Part shown: positions 1 to 8,967 of the stretch, piece after piece
How positions within the stretch are numbered: position 1 is the stretch's first letter
How the letters are laid out: the number at the start of each line of letters is the position of its first letter
Assembly (NCBI GenBank): GCA_021372295.1
Contig: JAJFUS010000005.1
Span: forward strand, 62,001-126,000
Direction of reading: 5' to 3'
DNA from: a bacterium
GTDB lineage: Bacteria > Armatimonadota > UBA5829
DNA: 64,000 bases
Notes under the pieces: model-generated
Database searches by the model: none
Told to the model about the DNA's origin: nothing
What the model saw: the letters and a program-made list of their open reading frames with translations, nothing else
Made by a program: the position numbers and the translations under genes

Positions 1-192
1 TTATGGAAGTTAGTGGCTTCGCAAGGCAAAAAAACACCTGCGTAATGCGCTCTCATGTTTGTCAGTCTACCCTTGCATTTGGACAAGGGAAACCCACAGC
101 TATTGCGGAAGAGTACATTATGGAGTTTAGCACCTGGGCCAGTCAGCGGCCGGCAAACTCCGAAAACATGGAAGCAGAGGGGGCTGCCTGGA
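1..192. other. window edge, no gene recognised
   Basis: I see no convincing coding sequence here. The frame of the downstream gene stays open back to about position 55, but without a ribosome-binding site or secretion signal at its far end, so it is more likely the leader of that gene. A purine-rich stretch near 174-183 is the probable ribosome-binding site for the ATG at 193. Confidence 0.4.
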
Positions 193-2355
193 ATGATTGG
201 GAATGCGTTTCTAATGATCGCGCTAACATTGTCTGGAGGTTTAGCTGCAAGCATGCAAGTATCAACAGCGGTTGATCCGAATCAACATCTGGAACGCACG
301 AGCTTCCAGAACTTCGACCCGTACGACCCGAGGATCGACTTGAAGTCCGACGTCGCAATTGTATACGGAATCGATCCCGGTTTGCCGAACCGCATCAAAG
401 TCTGGCGTGACCAGGGTTATATTACCCATGTCATGACCGGCTGCGCATGGGGCAATTATCAGGATTATCTCTCCGGCAAGTGGGATGGCGTAAACCATCA
501 GGACAATGCCCAGACTCGCAAAGACGGCAAGCCTATTTTGCATGGCAAGGACGTTCCATATATGTGCCCCACTCAGAATTACGGCAAATATCTGTGTGTC
601 GGGGTTAAGCGGGCAATCGACGCCGGCGCTCAGGCGATATACATGGAGGAACCCGAGTTCTGGGTGGACGCAGGCTATTCGGAGGCGTTCAAGCGAGAAT
701 GGCAGGCTTACTATAACGAGCCCTGGATCGCGCCGCATACGTCGCCTGACGCTCAGTACCGCGCTTCCAAGCTCAAATATTACCTTTACCGCCGCGCGCT
801 GGAAGACGTGTTTACTTTCGTCAGGGAATACGGCCAACAGATCGGGCGTGATGTTAAGTGCTACGTGCCGACGCATTCACTGGTCAATTACGCGTCGTGG
901 AGGATTGTCAGCCCGGAGTCCAGTCTGGTGATGATTCCCGGATGCGACGGATATGTCGGCCAGGTCTGGACAGGCACCGCTCGCACGCCGAACATCTACA
1001 AAGGTGTAGCCAAAGAACGAACATTTGAGACCGGTTTTTTGGAGTACGGCTCTCTGCATAACCTTGTCCGAGCGACCGGCAGGCGCATGTGGTATCTCAA
1101 CGATCCTATCGAAGACTCTCCGAATTTCTGCTGGGCAGATTACAAGATGAACTGGGAGTCCACGTTGGTGGCGTCGCTGTTGTGGCCGGATGTGTGGCGT
1201 TATGAGGTGATGCCGTGGCCGACCCGGGTCTTTACATTCAAATACCCCAAAAAAAACGTCAGAGATATGGCTCCCGGAGAAAAAGTCGATAAAGAAGGCA
1301 TTCCGGCCGATTACGCGACGGAATTGCTCACAGTCATCAATGAACTGAACAATATGAACCAGAAAGAGATATCCTGGGACTGTAACGCTCGTGGAATAGG
1401 CGTTTTGGTTTCGGATACGATGATGTTCCAGCGCGATTCCGGTAGTTTGGACTTAGCCTCATTCTTTGGTTTGGCCATGCCGATTGTTAAGTCCGGCGTA
1501 CCTGTCGAGCCTGTGCAACTGGAAAACACAACAATCCCCGGTTATCTGAAGGACTACAAGGTTCTCTTCATGACATACCAGGGAATGAAACCGATGAAGC
1601 CCGAATATCACGACGCGATTGCCGATTGGGTAAAATCAGGAGGCGTACTGGTGGTCGTGGATGACGACAAAGACCCTTACAACACCGTAAAAGAGTGGTG
1701 GAACACTTCTCCCATGGCGTACGCCGCGCCCCGGCTTCATCTCTTTGAGAAACTGGGAATCAGTGGAGAAGGCACGCACAAAGTCGGAAGTGGCGCTGTT
1801 GTGTTTTTCATAAACAGCCCGGCCGACATTGCAAGCAGAGCAAGTGGCGCGCAAGAAATCCTGTGTCTTGCACGTCAGGCTTGCCAACTGGCCGGTTTGG
1901 ATTGGAATGAAACCAACTATCTGCTGCTGAACAGAGGGCCTTATGTAATCGGCGCGGGACTCGACGAGACCGAGAAAGAGAGCGCTGTGCGGGTCGTGAA
2001 AGGCCTGTTCGTCGATCTGTTCAGCCCGACTCTCGAGGTTAAGGAAAGTGTCAGCTTGTCTCCCGGCTCTCGCGTGTTCCTGCTGGACATCAATAAAGTG
2101 GATCGAAGCGCTGGGCATGTTTTGGCTTCGGCGTCGAAGGTGCTTGCTGCGACATGCTCGGCCAATTCTCTGGAGTTTCACTCCGAGGGCCCCAAGGCGA
2201 CAACATGCGCGACCCGGCTCCTTCTACCTTCGGCCCCTAAGCAAGTATTGGTGGATGGTAAAACGATAGATGCTGCTTGGGACGAGAACTCACGCACAGC
2301 GTTGATTAAATATGCCAACTCCCCCGACGGACACCGGGTGACGGTTAATTGGTAG
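193..2355 (+). CDS. secreted glycoside-hydrolase-like protein
   Basis: A 720-residue exported protein. I chose the ATG at 193 because it opens a hydrophobic signal peptide (MIGNAFLMIALTLSGGLAAS) and has a purine-rich site upstream; an in-frame start at 55 would bury that signal. The N-terminal two thirds, with many Trp/Tyr and acidic residues such as the YMEEPEFW segment, read like a TIM-barrel glycosidase. The region around residues 440-560 (LKDYKVLFMTYQGMKP, then a VKSGGVLVVVDDD strand) resembles the GATase1-like domain that follows the barrel in GH42-type beta-galactosidases. Family and substrate are not certain. Its 3' end abuts repeat copy 1, facing a convergent kinase gene. Confidence 0.55.
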   Translation: MIGNAFLMIALTLSGGLAASMQVSTAVDPNQHLERTSFQNFDPYDPRIDLKSDVAIVYGIDPGLPNRIKVWRDQGYITHVMTGCAWGNYQDYLSGKWDGVNHQDNAQTRKDGKPILHGKDVPYMCPTQNYGKYLCVGVKRAIDAGAQAIYMEEPEFWVDAGYSEAFKREWQAYYNEPWIAPHTSPDAQYRASKLKYYLYRRALEDVFTFVREYGQQIGRDVKCYVPTHSLVNYASWRIVSPESSLVMIPGCDGYVGQVWTGTARTPNIYKGVAKERTFETGFLEYGSLHNLVRATGRRMWYLNDPIEDSPNFCWADYKMNWESTLVASLLWPDVWRYEVMPWPTRVFTFKYPKKNVRDMAPGEKVDKEGIPADYATELLTVINELNNMNQKEISWDCNARGIGVLVSDTMMFQRDSGSLDLASFFGLAMPIVKSGVPVEPVQLENTTIPGYLKDYKVLFMTYQGMKPMKPEYHDAIADWVKSGGVLVVVDDDKDPYNTVKEWWNTSPMAYAAPRLHLFEKLGISGEGTHKVGSGAVVFFINSPADIASRASGAQEILCLARQACQLAGLDWNETNYLLLNRGPYVIGAGLDETEKESAVRVVKGLFVDLFSPTLEVKESVSLSPGSRVFLLDINKVDRSAGHVLASASKVLAATCSANSLEFHSEGPKATTCATRLLLPSAPKQVLVDGKTIDAAWDENSRTALIKYANSPDGHRVTVNW

Positions 2356-2360
2356 ACGCC

Positions 2361-2572
2361 ATTGGGGGTTCCGCCCCAAACCCCGGCCAGAGACTCTGTC
2401 TCTGGACTCTGCAAGGAAACCAGGTTTCCTTGACCTTCTGACCCTGAATTGATTACCCCCGTTACACGGGGGTAATCAATTCAGAGATGTGGGTCTGGGG
2501 CCCGCGGCCTCAGCGGGTTCCAAGGGCGGAGGCCCTTGGTCGGGAGTCTGAGGGTGAAACCCTCAGATCATC
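2361..2572 (+). repeat. multi-hairpin repeat, copy 1
   Basis: First of nine copies of a family found only between genes or at gene ends here. It begins with a GGGGTTCCGCCCC-type hairpin and runs through AGAGACTCTGTCTCT and AAGGAAACCAGGTTTCCTT hairpins. The central palindrome at 2444-2484 has an 18-bp stem, and the copy ends with CTGAGGGTGAAACCCTCAG. It lies between two convergent genes, and its last bases include the stop codon of the PfkB-family gene at 2563. The outer terminal repeats are not clear in this copy. Confidence 0.85.
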
Positions 2573-3489
2573 GACTCGAAGTGCACGATCTGTCTGAACT
2601 CGTCGTAGCGTGTGTCGATCTGGCTGAGCGTCAGACGTTTGAACATATCCAGGCTGAAGTCCTGCACGTTGTATGAAGCCATCGTGCTGCCGTAAATTAC
2701 GGCTTTCCTGATGTTGATATCCGTGATCTCGCCTACGCTCGCAATATAGCCCATAAACCCTCCCGCGAAGCTGTCGCCCGCGCCGGTGGGGTCGGTTACC
2801 TCTTCGAGCGGATATGACGCCGCCGCAAAGCACATGCTCTCATTGCAATACATGACCGCGCCGTGCTCGCCTTTTTTGACGATCACATACTTAGGTCCAA
2901 GCTCGTGGATTACGCTGGCTGCGCGGGTGATGTTGGTAATGCCCGTGAGCTGTCTGACCTCCGCGTCGTTGATAAAGACTATGTCCACACGCTTCAACAC
3001 TTTCAGAAGTGCGTCTTTTTTGCTTGAAATCCAGAAGTTCATGGTGTCGCATGCCGTCAGTTTTGCCCCGGGAACCTGATCGAGCACTTTGAGCTGCAGT
3101 TCGGGGTCGATGTTGGCAAGAAACACATATTTCGACGACTTATAATCTTCAGGAAGCTCGGGGCTGAATGCCTGAAAGACGTTGAGTTCGGTGATTTTCG
3201 TGTTGGCCTGGTTCATGTCACCTTCGTAGGAGCCAGCCCAGTGAAATGTCTTGCCGCCGGGTATGATTTGAATTCCCTTGGTGTCGATCTTGCGCGACGC
3301 CAGGAAGTCGAGGTGCTCCTTCGGAAAATCTTCTCCGACGACACCCACCACTTTCACCGGCGCGAAGAAACTCGCAGCCACTGAGCTGTACACCGCCGCT
3401 CCGCCAAGCGCCCGCTCGACTTTTCCTGTCGGCGTCTCGACCGTGTCGAGAGCCACGCTTCCAACTATGAGAACGCTGTTTTCAGACAA
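2563..3489 (-). CDS. PfkB-family carbohydrate or nucleoside kinase
   Basis: A 308-residue cytoplasmic kinase of the ribokinase/PfkB family, which phosphorylates a sugar or nucleoside with ATP. Seen: an N-terminal glycine-rich segment (ALGGAAVYSSVAAS, near residue 28) and the family signature DPTGAGDSFAGGFMGY near residue 235, which carries the catalytic Asp and the anion-hole glycines. The substrate cannot be read from sequence. It follows the WecG-family glycosyltransferase gene by 12 bp on the same strand, so the two are probably co-transcribed and may act on one sugar pathway. The stop codon lies within repeat copy 1. Confidence 0.85.
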   Translation of the reverse strand: MSENSVLIVGSVALDTVETPTGKVERALGGAAVYSSVAASFFAPVKVVGVVGEDFPKEHLDFLASRKIDTKGIQIIPGGKTFHWAGSYEGDMNQANTKITELNVFQAFSPELPEDYKSSKYVFLANIDPELQLKVLDQVPGAKLTACDTMNFWISSKKDALLKVLKRVDIVFINDAEVRQLTGITNITRAASVIHELGPKYVIVKKGEHGAVMYCNESMCFAAASYPLEEVTDPTGAGDSFAGGFMGYIASVGEITDINIRKAVIYGSTMASYNVQDFSLDMFKRLTLSQIDTRYDEFRQIVHFESMI

Positions 3490-3501
3490 TGCAAATACCT
3501 C

Positions 3502-4272
3502 TCATTTTCCGAGCAATCTTTCTTTGTAGACCATCATTAAGAATTTCGGCAAAACGCTGACTTTTTTGATCTTGCTGGGGTCTTTACACAGGCGATATGC
3601 CCATTCCAGGCCGTGATCCTGGAACCATTTCGGCGCGCGCTTCACTTTGCCGGAGAACACGTCGAACGATCCTCCGACCCCCATCGCGACGCAAACGCCC
3701 ATATCGTGCATGTATCGCTTGATGAACTTTTCCTGCCTGGGGATTCCCATCGCCACCAGCAGCGCCTGCGCTCCCGACGCCTTAACCAGACTTGCGATTT
3801 CGGAATCACGGTCGGGCGTAAAGTAACCGTCGTGAGTGCCCGCGATTTTCATGCCCGGATAAGTCCTCGACAGATTTTGCGCCGCAGCATCAGCGACACC
3901 AGGTTCCGCGCCAAGAAAATATATCGAAAAACCCTGCTCGGCGGACATCCGGCACATCTCCCGCGCCAGATCTACCCCACTCACTCTCTGTGCGAGGGGC
4001 GTCCCGAGAATCTTCGCGCCCTTGACTATTCCCGAGCCGTCGGGCGTAACCAAGTCGGCCTCGTTGATAATATTCTTGAGGTCGGCATCGTCCTGCGCCA
4101 TGGCGATCATCGAGGCGTCAGCGGTGACGATCATATTCGCCGTACCGCTGGCGATAAACCTTGTAATGGCATCCAGCGTACCGGTCATGTCGACCCGGTT
4201 CACCTTTACCCCGAGAATGCTGATGCGGGGAATGCCATCTCCCAGATTGTCCGACTTTTCAGTTGTCGCCAT
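3502..4272 (-). CDS. WecG/TagA/CpsF-family glycosyltransferase
   Basis: A 256-residue glycosyltransferase of the GT26 (WecG/TagA) family, which moves an N-acetylated amino sugar from a UDP donor onto a lipid-linked acceptor for surface polysaccharide or teichoic-acid-like polymers. Family features: an IVTADASM segment, the TPDGSGIVKGAK motif and a VSGVDLAREM helix. A longer reading from an ATG at 4329 is open, but a promoter-like pair (CGTCAA 4334-4339 and GATATG 4310-4315, read on the minus strand) would put that ATG outside the transcript, so the ATG at 4272 is preferred. Likely one operon with the PfkB kinase. Acceptor and sugar are unknown. Confidence 0.85.
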   Translation of the reverse strand: MATTEKSDNLGDGIPRISILGVKVNRVDMTGTLDAITRFIASGTANMIVTADASMIAMAQDDADLKNIINEADLVTPDGSGIVKGAKILGTPLAQRVSGVDLAREMCRMSAEQGFSIYFLGAEPGVADAAAQNLSRTYPGMKIAGTHDGYFTPDRDSEIASLVKASGAQALLVAMGIPRQEKFIKRYMHDMGVCVAMGVGGSFDVFSGKVKRAPKWFQDHGLEWAYRLCKDPSKIKKVSVLPKFLMMVYKERLLGK

Positions 4273-4309
4273 GAGCGTGCTCACTTCTCTTTGTAAATTC
4301 CAATCCCAA

Positions 4310-4339
4310 GATATGCTGTGTGACTTCATGTATCGTCAA
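4310..4339 (-). promoter_or_regulatory. candidate sigma-70 promoter for the WecG gene
   Basis: Read on the minus strand: TTGACG, 18 bp, CATATC. Transcription would start near 4303, about 30 bases before the ATG at 4272. It overlaps the upstream in-frame ATG at 4329 and so decides the start. Confidence 0.4.
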
Positions 4340-4538
4340 CAATTAAACCGCGAATACCAACTCGCTGTCAAGGAGTTAAGCAGCCGCTCGGGATGTCTAC
4401 AGGATACTTATGGCCCAGCCGATAATTCATCAGTGGATTACTCATCAGCGAAGGAATCTGCGGGCAATGTCGCCAACAATATCAGCGGCAGGTTGCTTTG
4501 TTGTACGTTCGCTTGCAAACATTATTTTGGAGGTAGTT

Positions 4539-5690
4539 GTGAAAATCTTTTTCTTGCTATTGTGTGCATTTATGGTGACTATGATAATCGCGCCCGCGTA
4601 TGCCGGAGACATCAACTTCGGCAGCTATGCGCGATCCGAAGCGATGGGTGGAGCAGGTCTTGCTTTGACGGACGGCGGTGTATCGTCGTCGATAGTCAAT
4701 CCCGCCGCTCTGGCCGCCGCCTGTTCGGGGCTTCGATTTGTCACTCCGAGCTTTGATCTGCAGACAAGCGGGGCGTCGGTCAGCGATTTGCAGGACAGCA
4801 TCAGCGATCTGCAGGACAGCGACGATGATGGTGCCCTGGCTTTGGCAAAAACATTCGGGACGCAGGACACAAAGCTCGGCGTCAGTATGACCACCGGCAT
4901 TACCGGCGCGTTCGGTTTGACAGCCGAAGGTGAAGCCATAGGCCTTATCACTCCTGGAGATTACTTTAAAGAGTGGGCAAGCGCGGGTGCGCCTACCGAC
5001 CTTAACGCGGCATATCAAGACGGCTCGTTTTTGTCATCTTCCTTGATCGGGCAAGCTATTGCAGGCGGCGCAACCACCAGTGAGATCGCGCAAATGATTA
5101 ATGACGACGGAACAAGTGTCTCCGCTCAATATGTCTATTCGCTGCCAGCTGTCAACTGTGGGACAAAGTTCAACATGGCTAACGGCAGAATGCTGGTTGG
5201 AACGAAAGTAAGATGGCTCAATAGCGAAACCCATTCTTGGGATGTCGTTGCAACCGGAGATGACACGACCGGCGAACTCGATGTTGATGTTCAGGAGAAT
5301 TCGAACGATTACTATGAGGATGACGGAATCGCAGCCGACCTGGGGCTCATATTCCAGCCGAAGAAGTCGCTAATGCAATTCGGGGTTGTGGTGAACAACA
5401 TGCTTAATCCTAATCTGAAAGGCATTGATATGGAAAGGATGATAAGCTTGGGTGTAGCTTCACAACCGAATACTCGCTTTACATATGCAATAGACTTGAT
5501 AAACATTAACGACGCCTATGACGACGGCACTCACCTAAGAATGGGCGCCGAACTGGCTCTGACAAAGAAGATCGCCCTGCGCGCCGGCCACTGTGAAGAC
5601 GGCTGGACTTATGGCGTGGGATTCTACGGCCTGAACGTCGCGTTTGCCGGTGATGCGCCGAGAATGATATCCAAGGCCCTTAGATTCTAA
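4539..5690 (+). CDS. TraF-like outer-membrane beta-barrel protein
   Basis: A 383-residue exported protein starting at a GTG placed 4 bases after a perfect GGAGGT (4529-4534). The signal peptide (KIFFLLLCAFMVTMIIAPAYA) is followed by FGSYARSEAMGGAGLALTDG and SSIVNPAALA, the pattern of the TraF/PorV-like barrel families (MGGAG ... NPA). Alternating strands continue to a C-terminal NVAFAGDAPRMISKALRF end. A duplicated SDLQDSISDLQDSDDD stretch lies near residue 82. Probably sits in the outer membrane; partner and cargo are unknown. A clear hairpin follows the stop codon. Confidence 0.7.
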   Translation: MKIFFLLLCAFMVTMIIAPAYAGDINFGSYARSEAMGGAGLALTDGGVSSSIVNPAALAAACSGLRFVTPSFDLQTSGASVSDLQDSISDLQDSDDDGALALAKTFGTQDTKLGVSMTTGITGAFGLTAEGEAIGLITPGDYFKEWASAGAPTDLNAAYQDGSFLSSSLIGQAIAGGATTSEIAQMINDDGTSVSAQYVYSLPAVNCGTKFNMANGRMLVGTKVRWLNSETHSWDVVATGDDTTGELDVDVQENSNDYYEDDGIAADLGLIFQPKKSLMQFGVVVNNMLNPNLKGIDMERMISLGVASQPNTRFTYAIDLININDAYDDGTHLRMGAELALTKKIALRAGHCEDGWTYGVGFYGLNVAFAGDAPRMISKALRF

Positions 5691-5704
5691 TTGCAACAGC
5701 TATC

Positions 5705-5730
5705 GGATGGGCGGATTACTCCGCCCATCC
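5705..5730 (+). terminator. hairpin after the barrel gene
   Basis: A perfect 11-bp stem (GGATGGGCGGA with its complement) and a 4-base loop, 15 bases after the stop codon. It has no T-run on the + strand, so efficient intrinsic termination is uncertain. Confidence 0.45.
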
Positions 5731-5806
5731 ACAAGAAAACCTCCTGATTACCCGCTCAAAATCATCGTTATCAACAGATTCTTTGCCATAATCAACGTCC
5801 GCGCTA

Positions 5807-5835
5807 TTGGAAAATCTCGCATATCACTGTATAGT
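5807..5835 (+). promoter_or_regulatory. candidate sigma-70 promoter for ahcY
   Basis: TTGGAA (5807-5812), 17 bp, TATAGT (5830-5835). Predicted start near 5842 leaves a leader of about 84 bases that contains a strong stem-loop. Confidence 0.5.
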
Positions 5836-5850
5836 ATTGTCAGAATTGAC

Positions 5851-5905
5851 ATCACACAGCTCGGCAGCAGGCTCAAAAACTAGAGGGATGAGCTGCTGTT
5901 GTGAT
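5851..5905 (+). promoter_or_regulatory. stem-loop in the ahcY leader
   Basis: ATCACA (5851-5856) pairs with TGTGAT (5900-5905), and CAGCAG (5865-5870) plus CTCA (5872-5875) pair with TGAG (5889-5892) plus CTGCTG (5893-5898), leaving a 13-base loop. The stem ends 8 bases before the AAAGGAG ribosome-binding site. It does not match the S-adenosylhomocysteine riboswitch core as I know it. Confidence 0.4.
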
Positions 5906-5925
5906 CTATAAAAGGAGAATATCAA

Positions 5926-7323
5926 TTGACTGACTATTACGTGAAAGACATCAGCCTCGCGGACTTCGGGCGCAAAGAGATTGTAATGGCCGAAAAAGAA
6001 ATGCCCGGCCTGATGGCTACCAGAGAAAAATACGGCCCGTCCAAGCCTCTTGCCGGCGCTCGGGTTATGGGATCGCTGCACATGACCATTCAGACAGCCG
6101 TTCTCATTGAGACACTGGTCGAGCTTGGCGCGGACGTCCGCTGGGCAAGCTGCAACATTTTCTCAACTCAGGATCACGCTGCTGCTGCGATTGCGGCGGC
6201 GGGAGTTCCCGTGTTTGCATTTAAGGGCGAGAGCCTCGAAGAATATTGGGATTTCACAAAAAAAGCGATGACCTGGCCGGACGGAAGCGGCCCCACATTG
6301 ATCGTCGATGACGGCGGCGACGCCACGCTTCTGGTGCATCGAGGCTATATGGCCGAGAACGATGCGTCCATCCTCGACGAACCGACGGACAATAAAGAGC
6401 TTGCCATTATTAACGAGGCGATCAGGAAATCTCTCGCACAGGACCCTTCGTTCTTTCACAAAGTGGTCGAAAGCATAAAGGGCGTCTCAGAAGAGACCAC
6501 TACCGGCGTCCACAGGCTGTACCAGATGCTGGAAAAGGGAGAACTGCTCTTCCCGGCCATTAACGTCAACGACTCAGTTACAAAAAGCAAATTCGACAAC
6601 ATATACGGCTGCCGCGAGTCGCTCGTCGACGGCATCAAACGCGCGACCGACGTGATGATAGCGGGCAAAACTGCGCTTATCTGCGGCTACGGTGACGTGG
6701 GCAAGGGCTCCGCAGAATCGCTTGCCGGCCAGAAAGCCCGGATCTGGGTAACTGAGATCGATCCAATCTGTGCCCTGCAGGCGTGTATGGCGGGCTACAC
6801 TGTGACGACTATCGAGGATGCTCTTCCCTTCGCCGACATATACGTCACATGCACCGGCAACTGCGACATCATCACCGCGGAGCACATGTCCAAAATGAAA
6901 GACCAGGCCATCGTCTGCAACATCGGTCATTTCGATAACGAGATTCAAGTGGACGCAATGAAAGCCTGGCCTGGAATCAAGCACACCAACATCAAGCCTC
7001 AGGTGGACGCGTTCACGTTCCCCGATGGCCATACGATATATCTTCTGGCGGAGGGTCGTCTCATCAACCTGGGATGCGCGACCGGACACCCGAGCTTCGT
7101 GATGTCCAACAGTTTCACCAACCAGACTCTCGCGCAGATTGATCTATGGACGAACAAGCACAAAATCGGGGTATATCTGCTGAACAAGAAGCTGGACGAG
7201 GAGGTTGCGAGACTTCACCTCGGTAAACTCGGCGCGAAACTCACTCAACTCACTCAAAAGCAGGCCGACTATATAGGTGTGCCCAAAGACGGGCCGTTCA
7301 AGGCGGAGCATTATAGATATTAG
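5926..7323 (+). CDS. ahcY: adenosylhomocysteinase
   Basis: S-adenosyl-L-homocysteine hydrolase, 465 residues: splits SAH to adenosine and homocysteine, clearing the product inhibitor of methyltransferases. It opens with [16 protein letters not shown], typical of the family. The NAD-binding loop [13 protein letters not shown] lies near residue 251, and the [21 protein letters not shown] segment just before it is diagnostic. The C-terminus ends PFKAEHYRY, the family signature that reaches into the neighbouring subunit. The start is a TTG at 5926 with AAAGGAG 8 bases upstream. It is transcribed alone from a promoter near 5807, with a leader hairpin. Confidence 0.97.
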   Translation: MTDYYVKDISLADFGRKEIVMAEKEMPGLMATREKYGPSKPLAGARVMGSLHMTIQTAVLIETLVELGADVRWASCNIFSTQDHAAAAIAAAGVPVFAFKGESLEEYWDFTKKAMTWPDGSGPTLIVDDGGDATLLVHRGYMAENDASILDEPTDNKELAIINEAIRKSLAQDPSFFHKVVESIKGVSEETTTGVHRLYQMLEKGELLFPAINVNDSVTKSKFDNIYGCRESLVDGIKRATDVMIAGKTALICGYGDVGKGSAESLAGQKARIWVTEIDPICALQACMAGYTVTTIEDALPFADIYVTCTGNCDIITAEHMSKMKDQAIVCNIGHFDNEIQVDAMKAWPGIKHTNIKPQVDAFTFPDGHTIYLLAEGRLINLGCATGHPSFVMSNSFTNQTLAQIDLWTNKHKIGVYLLNKKLDEEVARLHLGKLGAKLTQLTQKQADYIGVPKDGPFKAEHYRY

Positions 7324-7470
7324 GTAGTAGAGTACAGCCTGGCCTGCGAATCAGGGCCTGCGCACAAATGTTAGTTTACGCACAGGTGCGTGCGGGATGT
7401 GACAAGTATTACAAACAGGTACACGGGAGGCAGCCGTTGGAGTAATCAGTATATCAAGGAGATTGGTGTA

Positions 7471-7542
7471 TTGGCTTCAACTGGTTTTCTGGCTGACTTG
7501 AACTCAATTCCAAGATTTGACATCGAGCAGTTTGTATGTTAA
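7471..7542 (+). other. possible 23-codon small ORF before lysA
   Basis: A TTG start 9 bases after AAGGAG (7456-7461) opens a 23-codon frame ending at TAA 7540-7542. It holds no lysine codons, so it is not an obvious attenuation peptide, and the lysA promoter lies inside its 3' half. The Shine-Dalgarno match is the only argument for translation. A GTG at 7466 would give an alternative 11-codon frame. Confidence 0.2.
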
Positions 7543-7545
7543 ATT
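7517..7545 (+). promoter_or_regulatory. strong sigma-70 promoter for lysA
   Basis: TTGACA (7517-7522), 17 bp, TAAATT (7540-7545). The predicted start near 7552 coincides with the first base of a hairpin-plus-T-run. Confidence 0.55.
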
Positions 7546-7551
7546 ACTCGT

Positions 7552-7585
7552 GAACCGGCTTGTCAGTGGGGCTGGTTCGTTTTTT
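7552..7585 (+). terminator. terminator-like hairpin at the lysA transcript start
   Basis: GAACCGGC (7552-7559) pairs with GCTGGTTC (7571-7578, one G-U pair), followed by GTTTTTT. It could end a transcript from ahcY. Because the predicted lysA start is at its left edge, it could also protect or attenuate the lysA mRNA. The 287 bp between ahcY and lysA hold no other gene that I can support. Confidence 0.5.
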
Positions 7586-7610
7586 ATGTGTGGAAAAGGG
7601 GATCTCGACA

Positions 7611-8951
7611 GTGTTGCTTGGAACACAAAAAATTAATAGCAGGAACCACCTCGAAATTGGTGGCTGCGACACGGCGGACCTCGCGGCGCAGTTCGGAACG
7701 CCGCTGTACGTAATGGACGAACAATCGATTCGGGAAAGATGCCGGACTTTCAAGCAAGCGTTCGATCGTGAATACGGTTGCTCGAACATTGCCTATGCCA
7801 GCAAGGCGTTCATCGTGACGGCAATGTGCGCGCTGGTCGATCAGGAAGGACTGTGGCTGGATGTCGCCAGCGCGGGCGAGCTGTATACAGCCAAATGCGC
7901 GGGGTTTCCGATGGATCGAATCGTGTTCCACGGCAACTACAAGACTGCCGACGAGCTCGAAATGGCCGTCGAACTGGGCGTGAAATATGTGGTCGCCGAC
8001 AGCTTTATGGAACTCGAACTGCTGAGCGCCATAGCCGAGGACGCAGGCAAAACTCAAGAAATCATGCTGCGCTGCAACCCTGGGGTCGATCCGCATACAC
8101 ACAGACTCATTCGCACGGGCCAGGAAGACAGCAAGTTCGGGTTCAACATCAAGAACGGAACCGCGATGAAGGCCGTTAAACAGGCGCTCGATTGCAGGGG
8201 AATTAAGCTGAGCGGTGTGCATTGTCACGTCGGAAGCCAGCTGTTCGACCTCACGCCGTTTACTGAGGCTGCGCCTGTAATGATCGAATTCATTAAGCAA
8301 ATAAAGGACGAAACCGGCGCGCCAATCGAAGTTCTCGACCTGGGCGGCGGATTGGGCGTTCGATACCTTGAGGAGCACAATCCTCCGAGCATAGACGAAT
8401 TCGCAAAGACCGTGAGCGAGGCTATAATTACCGCCTGCGCTGCGTCGGATATCGAAAAACCGGGATTAATGCTGGAACCGGGCAGATCGATAGCGGGCGA
8501 GGCCGGGACAACTCTGTATACCATCGGCGCGCCAAAGGAAGTCAATATCCCTGAGGAGCCGGGCGTAAAGACCTACCTGCCCGTGGACGGCGGCCTCTCG
8601 GACAACCCGCGTCCGGCGCTCTATGATGCGCTGTATTCGGCGATCCTAGCCAATCGCGCCGGAGATGCTCCGACAAAAGCATACACTGTTTCCGGCAAAC
8701 ACTGCGAAACCGACATGCTCATTCCGAACGTATTATTACCGGAGGCAAAGACCGGCGATCTGCTGGCGGTTCAAACCACCGGCGCGTATAATCACGCTAT
8801 GGCAAGCAACTACAACCGGTTCACACGACCGGCGGTGGTGTTCGTGGCGGACGGAAAGGCCGATCTGGTCGCGCGGCGCGAGACTCTCGAAGACATTGTC
8901 AAATGCGACGTGTTGCCGGAGAGATTCAAGGGTTCGCAAACAAAGGCCTAG
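7611..8951 (+). CDS. lysA: diaminopimelate decarboxylase
   Basis: PLP-dependent enzyme, 446 residues, making L-lysine from meso-diaminopimelate. The PLP lysine is in NIAYASKAF (Lys65). The HCHVGSQ motif, the GGGLGVRYLEEHNPPS glycine loop and EPGRSIAGEAG (phosphate binding) follow in the usual order. The SGKHCETDML segment holds the catalytic Cys contributed across the dimer, and GAYNHAMASNYNRF is family-typical. The start chosen is GTG at 7611, 9 bases after AAAAGGGGAT; TTG at 7614 is possible. It leads a + strand run of lysA, M50 protease, trpS and trmFO with gaps of 1-16 bp. Confidence 0.96.
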   Translation: MLLGTQKINSRNHLEIGGCDTADLAAQFGTPLYVMDEQSIRERCRTFKQAFDREYGCSNIAYASKAFIVTAMCALVDQEGLWLDVASAGELYTAKCAGFPMDRIVFHGNYKTADELEMAVELGVKYVVADSFMELELLSAIAEDAGKTQEIMLRCNPGVDPHTHRLIRTGQEDSKFGFNIKNGTAMKAVKQALDCRGIKLSGVHCHVGSQLFDLTPFTEAAPVMIEFIKQIKDETGAPIEVLDLGGGLGVRYLEEHNPPSIDEFAKTVSEAIITACAASDIEKPGLMLEPGRSIAGEAGTTLYTIGAPKEVNIPEEPGVKTYLPVDGGLSDNPRPALYDALYSAILANRAGDAPTKAYTVSGKHCETDMLIPNVLLPEAKTGDLLAVQTTGAYNHAMASNYNRFTRPAVVFVADGKADLVARRETLEDIVKCDVLPERFKGSQTKA

Positions 8952-8967
8952 CGATCTCAGGATAATT

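Noticed and set aside
2178-2414. Short open frames inside the repeats as separate genes
   Set aside because: Each hairpin element is open in one frame simply because of its base content; none has a start signal. The real effect is on the ends of trmFO and aroA.
5842-5925. S-adenosylhomocysteine riboswitch before ahcY
   Set aside because: The leader folds into one stem-loop and lacks the conserved core I would expect.
7324-7610. Lysine riboswitch before lysA
   Set aside because: None of the conserved core segments of the lysine riboswitch can be placed; only a simple hairpin with T-run is present.
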